Assembly (NCBI GenBank): GCA_964620535.1
Contig: CAZUHN010000174.1
Location: forward strand, 1-8,084
Direction: 5' to 3'
DNA length: 8,084 nt
Origin: CAZUHN01 sp964620535
GTDB taxonomy: Bacteria; UBA8248
The notes under the pieces are model-generated. The model saw nothing but the letters and a program-made list of their open reading frames with translations, was not told the origin of the DNA and ran no database searches. Shown one piece after another: positions 4,827 through 8,084 of this stretch (within the stretch, counting starts at the first letter, position 1; each line of letters starts with the position of its first letter). The position numbers and the translations under genes are program-made.

Positions 4827-7094
4827 TCATACTGTACCCGCGGTGGCGATTCGCCACACCTGCGCTACCAAGAAGCAAAAGATCAACCCCATTCCCAATG
4901 GCATGAGGGCTGAGACGATTGTCCATTTTCTGTTCCGCGTTTCCTTCCAGATGGTGTAGATGGTGGTCGAGCAGGGATTGTGAACGAGGCTGAAGATCAT
5001 CAGGTTAACGGCCATGAGCAGGGTCCACCCGCTGGCTTGAAGAAGTTGGGCGGTGGCATTCTCGCTTTCAAACTCGAACATGACACCAGTGCCTTCTCCC
5101 CCGCCCCCGACTCCTGTCATCAATACTGTCAGCATCAATATCGTCGGCACGACGATCTCATTCGCCGGAATGGCGACGATATAGGCCAGAAGGATGATTC
5201 CGCTGAGTCCGATAAAAGCGCCGAAAGGGTTGAGCCAGCCGATCAAGGCCTCGGCAAGGGATCCGTCGCCGGCGGGGATGTTTGAGATGAGCCAGATGAC
5301 TGCACCGGCCGGAGCGGCGAAGATCACTGCCCGCCACAGCACGTACATGGTGCGGTCAATCATCGAGGTATAAAGTGTCTGAATAACGCGTGGCGGCCGG
5401 TAGGGAGGCAATTCGAGGCTGAAAGTCGATACTTCCCCCCGAAGGAGAGTTCGGGAAAGAAGAAATGAGGAGGCGAAAGTAAGTAGAACGCCGAGCACAG
5501 CCACCCCCACTACTGCGGCGGCGGAGATCAGGCTTGCGAAGTGGACCGGTGCCAGGGCTCCGATGAAGATCGAGGCCATCAGGATCTGGGTTGGCCAGCG
5601 TCCGTTGCACAGGGCGAAGTTGTTGGTGATGATGGCGATCAGCTTCTCGCGAGGACTCTCGATGATGCGCGTGGCGATGACGCCGGCCGCGTTACATCCG
5701 AACCCCATGGCCATGGTCAGCGCTTGCTTTCCGTGTGCGCCCGCCCGCCGGAACATGTTATCCAGATTGAAGGCGACACGCGGCAGATAGCCGAAATCCT
5801 CCAGCAAGGTGAACAGAGGGAAGAAGATGGCCATCGGCGGGAGCATGACGCTCACCACCCAGGCAGTCGCCAGATATATCCCGTCGATCAGAACGCCACT
5901 GAGCCACCAGGGGAAGGCGATGGCCGCTGCGCCGGCCTTGAGGGCCGGATGGATGGTGTCGAGGAATAGAACGGAGAGCATTTTGGAAGGCCAGTTGGCG
6001 CCGGTGATGGTGAGCCAAAAAATCACGGTGAGCAGCAGCAGCATGAGCGGGAATCCGAACTTGCGGCTGGTGACGAGCCGGTCGATGGTCCGGTCTAGAT
6101 CGAAGCGCGGACGCTCGTCGCTCCGGGTCACCGCGCGGTCGGCGAGCCGGGCAGCTTCGGTATAAATGTTCTCCATTATGGCTTGGTGGAAGCCCGGGCC
6201 CACCTGCCATCGCAATGAGGAGGCCGCGGCGAGAATTTCGGCGCCCCCGGAAGGAGATCCTTCCGGCACCTTGTCCATTGTTTCCTCTTGAAACTGTGGA
6301 GCGCCTGGGGCGGGAGCCGTTCTCCCCAGGGTTCTCAGCTCGTCGGTGCGGACGGCTTGGATAATGCGTTCATCGTTGTCGAGCAGCCGAAGGGCGACCC
6401 ATTGCGCGTTGGGAAGTTCTGGGCAGGCTGCCTCAACTTGGCTGGCGAGGCGCGAAAGGGCACGTTTCAGTGCGGGCGTTTGCCCGTATCCCCGGCGCGG
6501 CTTGCAGACCGTCCGGCCTAGGGCCATCTCGGAGATGGTCTGGTTCAACCGCTCGAGACCTTCGCCGTACCGGGCGGAGGTGGGCACCACCGGCACGCCC
6601 AGATCCCGGGCGAGGCGGCGCTCGTCCACCCGCAAGCCGTGGCGTTTCGCCTCGTCGGTCAGGTTCAGGCAGACGACGGCGCGGTCCGTAATCTGAAGCA
6701 CCTGCTGGACCAAATTGAGGTTCCGCTCAAGGCGGCTGGCGTCGACAACGATGACGGTCACTTCCGGCTGGCCGAAGAGAATGAAATCGCGCGCGATCTC
6801 CTCGTCGTAGCTGGTTGAGAGCAGCGAATAGGTGCCCGGCAGGTCCACCAGCTTGTAGTCTCGTCCGCCGTAGCGGAATCCCCCCTCCGCCCGTGTCACC
6901 GTCTTTCCGGGCCAATTTCCCGTGTGCTGGCGGAGCCCAGTCAGCGCGTTGAACACGGTGCTTTTTCCCGTGTTTGGGTTGCCGCATAGCGCCACGATGA
7001 AGTCCCAATTTTTCATGTCGACGCCGAGTTTGATCAGGTTCGCGGGGTTGTGCGCCGGGCAGGTTTCGCATGCCTCAGGGCCGGCGGGTTTCAC
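4827..7094 (-). CDS. feoB: Ferrous iron transporter FeoB
   Basis: A complete 755-residue inner-membrane Fe(II) transporter with an N-terminal G domain. G1 is GNPNTGKS (38-45), the switch I region follows in GNWPGKTVTRAEG (59-71), G3 is DLPG (84-87), G4 is NLTD (144-147) and G5 is TSA (172-174). A helical GDI-type domain with WVALRLLDNDE follows at about 232-242, then a long Pro/Glu/Gly-rich linker to about 300. The membrane part (about 346-748) has the two Gate motifs: MGFGCNAAGVIATR (463-476) with NNFALCNGRWP (491-501), and later NEIVVP (645-650) and HNPCSTTIYTIWKE (705-718). A 30-residue N-terminal extension contains C9-x2-C12 (CETCPAH), as in some other FeoB proteins. The start is GTG at 7094, overlapping the upstream stop as GTGA, so translation is probably coupled. 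An internal ATG at residue 27 is possible but would drop the CxxC. The CNGRWP form replaces the more common CNGR(F/L)P. Confidence 0.97.
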   Translation of the reverse strand: MKPAGPEACETCPAHNPANLIKLGVDMKNWDFIVALCGNPNTGKSTVFNALTGLRQHTGNWPGKTVTRAEGGFRYGGRDYKLVDLPGTYSLLSTSYDEEIARDFILFGQPEVTVIVVDASRLERNLNLVQQVLQITDRAVVCLNLTDEAKRHGLRVDERRLARDLGVPVVPTSARYGEGLERLNQTISEMALGRTVCKPRRGYGQTPALKRALSRLASQVEAACPELPNAQWVALRLLDNDERIIQAVRTDELRTLGRTAPAPGAPQFQEETMDKVPEGSPSGGAEILAAASSLRWQVGPGFHQAIMENIYTEAARLADRAVTRSDERPRFDLDRTIDRLVTSRKFGFPLMLLLLTVIFWLTITGANWPSKMLSVLFLDTIHPALKAGAAAIAFPWWLSGVLIDGIYLATAWVVSVMLPPMAIFFPLFTLLEDFGYLPRVAFNLDNMFRRAGAHGKQALTMAMGFGCNAAGVIATRIIESPREKLIAIITNNFALCNGRWPTQILMASIFIGALAPVHFASLISAAAVVGVAVLGVLLTFASSFLLSRTLLRGEVSTFSLELPPYRPPRVIQTLYTSMIDRTMYVLWRAVIFAAPAGAVIWLISNIPAGDGSLAEALIGWLNPFGAFIGLSGIILLAYIVAIPANEIVVPTILMLTVLMTGVGGGGEGTGVMFEFESENATAQLLQASGWTLLMAVNLMIFSLVHNPCSTTIYTIWKETRNRKWTIVSALMPLGMGLIFCFLVAQVWRIATAGTV

Positions 7095-8084
7095 GGGGAA
7101 TCTCCGTTGCTGAGAAGATGAATGTGAATGAGGTCTGCTTGCTCTTTCCGCAATGCGATGGCGGAGCCCCGGATCCGATAGGCGGTCGGATCACCGCTCG
7201 GGCTTGTAAATTCCGCTTTCACAATTGTGCCGGGGAGGAGCCCCAGGTCCAGCATGCGCCGCCGCTCGGGGCCGCGGCAGATTGAAGAAATCCTAGTCAC
7301 CTCGGCTTTTTCTCCCGCTTGGAGGTTTGAGAGGCGCTCGGAGAGGTCTTCCAGCCCTTCCTCGCCGGGCACAAGGACCACCGATAGATTTTCGGCCACG
7401 ACCGGGCCCAGCACGTGCTCCTCGGCGCCGGCCTCAAAGCGGACGCGCCGGGGGTTGATCTCCACGACCCGTACCCGCATGCCTGGGTGCAGGTTCTCGG
7501 CTGCGAGCTGAGCGTGAACCGCATCAGGCTCATCTTCCAGGTGCACGATCTCCGCCACCTCCCCGACGGACAACTCTGTCAACGGCCGCCCTTTGGGAGG
7601 AGGGATGTCGCCGCGGACGGTGGGAATGGGATCACCGTGGGGGTCGAAGGAGGGGTGTCCCATCCGAGCTGACAGCGCCTCGGCCTCCGCCGAGGAAATT
7701 TTATGCTCGCGTTGTTCCGCCTCGGTGTGCCACTCGGCGGCGCTGAGGCTGGTTTGATCCGAGAGATAGCGCTCCCACAGCCGGTGGATGCGGATTACGC
7801 GCAATGAATAGCTGCGGCCTTCCGGCGTCAGGCGATATCCACCCGCCAGCAGGGAGATCAGTTCCAGTTCCCGTAGACGGGCCAGAAGGACAGCCGCCCG
7901 GTTGGCGGAGATGCCCAGCACGCCGGAGACGCTGTGTATCGTGCAAGAGATACGGCGGTACTCGCAGTCGTAGATGTGTTTCAGGGCATCTTCGATGAGA
8001 ACCCGGGAACTGGCCCGGGCGGCGCGAAGCCCGCGCCAGAACAACCCCCGCGCAGGCCAGAAGATAAAGACGGCGGCCGCCCCG
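7091..8084 (-). CDS. DtxR/MntR-like winged-helix protein fused to two FeoA-like domains, N-terminus beyond the right edge
   Basis: Partial: the frame stays open to the window edge (first full codon 8083-8081). Reading inward, the first residues are GAAAVFIFWPARGLFWRGLRA, hydrophobic then Arg-rich, like the end of a membrane helix with a cytoplasmic flank. A DtxR/MntR winged helix follows at about 8005-7811 (LIEDALKHIY, then VLGISANRAAVLLARL, then GYRLTPEGR). The metal-binding dimerization domain at about 7810-7619 has HRLWERYL, the HxEAExxEH motif and DPHGDPIP. A first FeoA/SH3-like domain lies at about 7588-7367 (PLTELSVGEVAEIVHLED to VVAENLSVVLV). A second, typical FeoA domain lies at about 7339-7112, with RRRMLDLGLLPGT and GDPTAYRIRGSAIALR. 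The TTG at 8044 is a poor start because coding sequence continues upstream. The gene precedes feoB and overlaps it by four bases. The protein probably supplies the FeoA function and may sense Fe(II) or Mn(II); whether it binds DNA is open. Confidence 0.88.
   Translation of the reverse strand, partial: GAAAVFIFWPARGLFWRGLRAARASSRVLIEDALKHIYDCEYRRISCTIHSVSGVLGISANRAAVLLARLRELELISLLAGGYRLTPEGRSYSLRVIRIHRLWERYLSDQTSLSAAEWHTEAEQREHKISSAEAEALSARMGHPSFDPHGDPIPTVRGDIPPPKGRPLTELSVGEVAEIVHLEDEPDAVHAQLAAENLHPGMRVRVVEINPRRVRFEAGAEEHVLGPVVAENLSVVLVPGEEGLEDLSERLSNLQAGEKAEVTRISSICRGPERRRMLDLGLLPGTIVKAEFTSPSGDPTAYRIRGSAIALRKEQADLIHIHLLSNGDSP

Noticed and set aside
8042..8044. TTG at 8044 as start of the DtxR-FeoA gene
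   Set aside because: The frame remains open and protein-like to the window edge, with a hydrophobic segment typical of the N-terminus, so the true start lies outside.

Overview
The window is about 60 % GC, has densely packed genes, and carries remnants of mobile DNA at its left end and in its middle. It looks like chromosome from a GC-rich environmental bacterium. The genes do not fix a phylum. Proteobacteria, Tectomicrobia/Rokubacteria-like lineages and similar groups are all possible, and I make no firm call.

Left flank (1-819): a minus-strand piece of a tyrosine recombinase (phage/island integrase) runs off the left edge and has lost its N-terminal part. Facing away from it is a plus-strand open frame that looks coding but has no start codon. 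The two broken ends meet at about 306-360, which suggests a rearrangement scar. A clean 7-bp inverted repeat at 612-629 overlaps a plausible promoter and is the best operator candidate in the window.

Plus-strand metabolic block (820-4702): a flavoprotein of the fumarate reductase/APS reductase alpha superfamily is followed 17 bases later by a 67-residue ferredoxin with two [4Fe-4S] sites. The two very probably form an AprBA-like flavin/iron-sulfur oxidoreductase of unknown substrate. A decayed left end of an IS3-family element, with a frameshifted orfA fragment, separates this pair from a CocE/NonD-type serine hydrolase that starts at 2957 behind a strong ribosome binding site. The hydrolase may release a substrate or remove a product for the redox pair, but the IS remnant makes co-transcription uncertain.

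Minus-strand iron block (8084-4827): a two-gene ferrous iron uptake operon converges on the hydrolase gene. The first gene is open to the right edge. It encodes a DtxR/MntR-like winged-helix protein fused to two FeoA-like domains, and its visible N-terminus reads like the end of a membrane anchor. Its stop overlaps the GTG start of feoB (GTGA, four bases). FeoB is complete, with a CxxC-containing N-terminal extension and an unusually long linker before the membrane domain. FeoA is present only as a fusion.

The most unusual items are the apparently membrane-tethered DtxR-FeoA-FeoA protein coupled to FeoB, and the stand-alone AprBA-like pair with a minimal beta subunit. No rRNA, tRNA or CRISPR array was seen.
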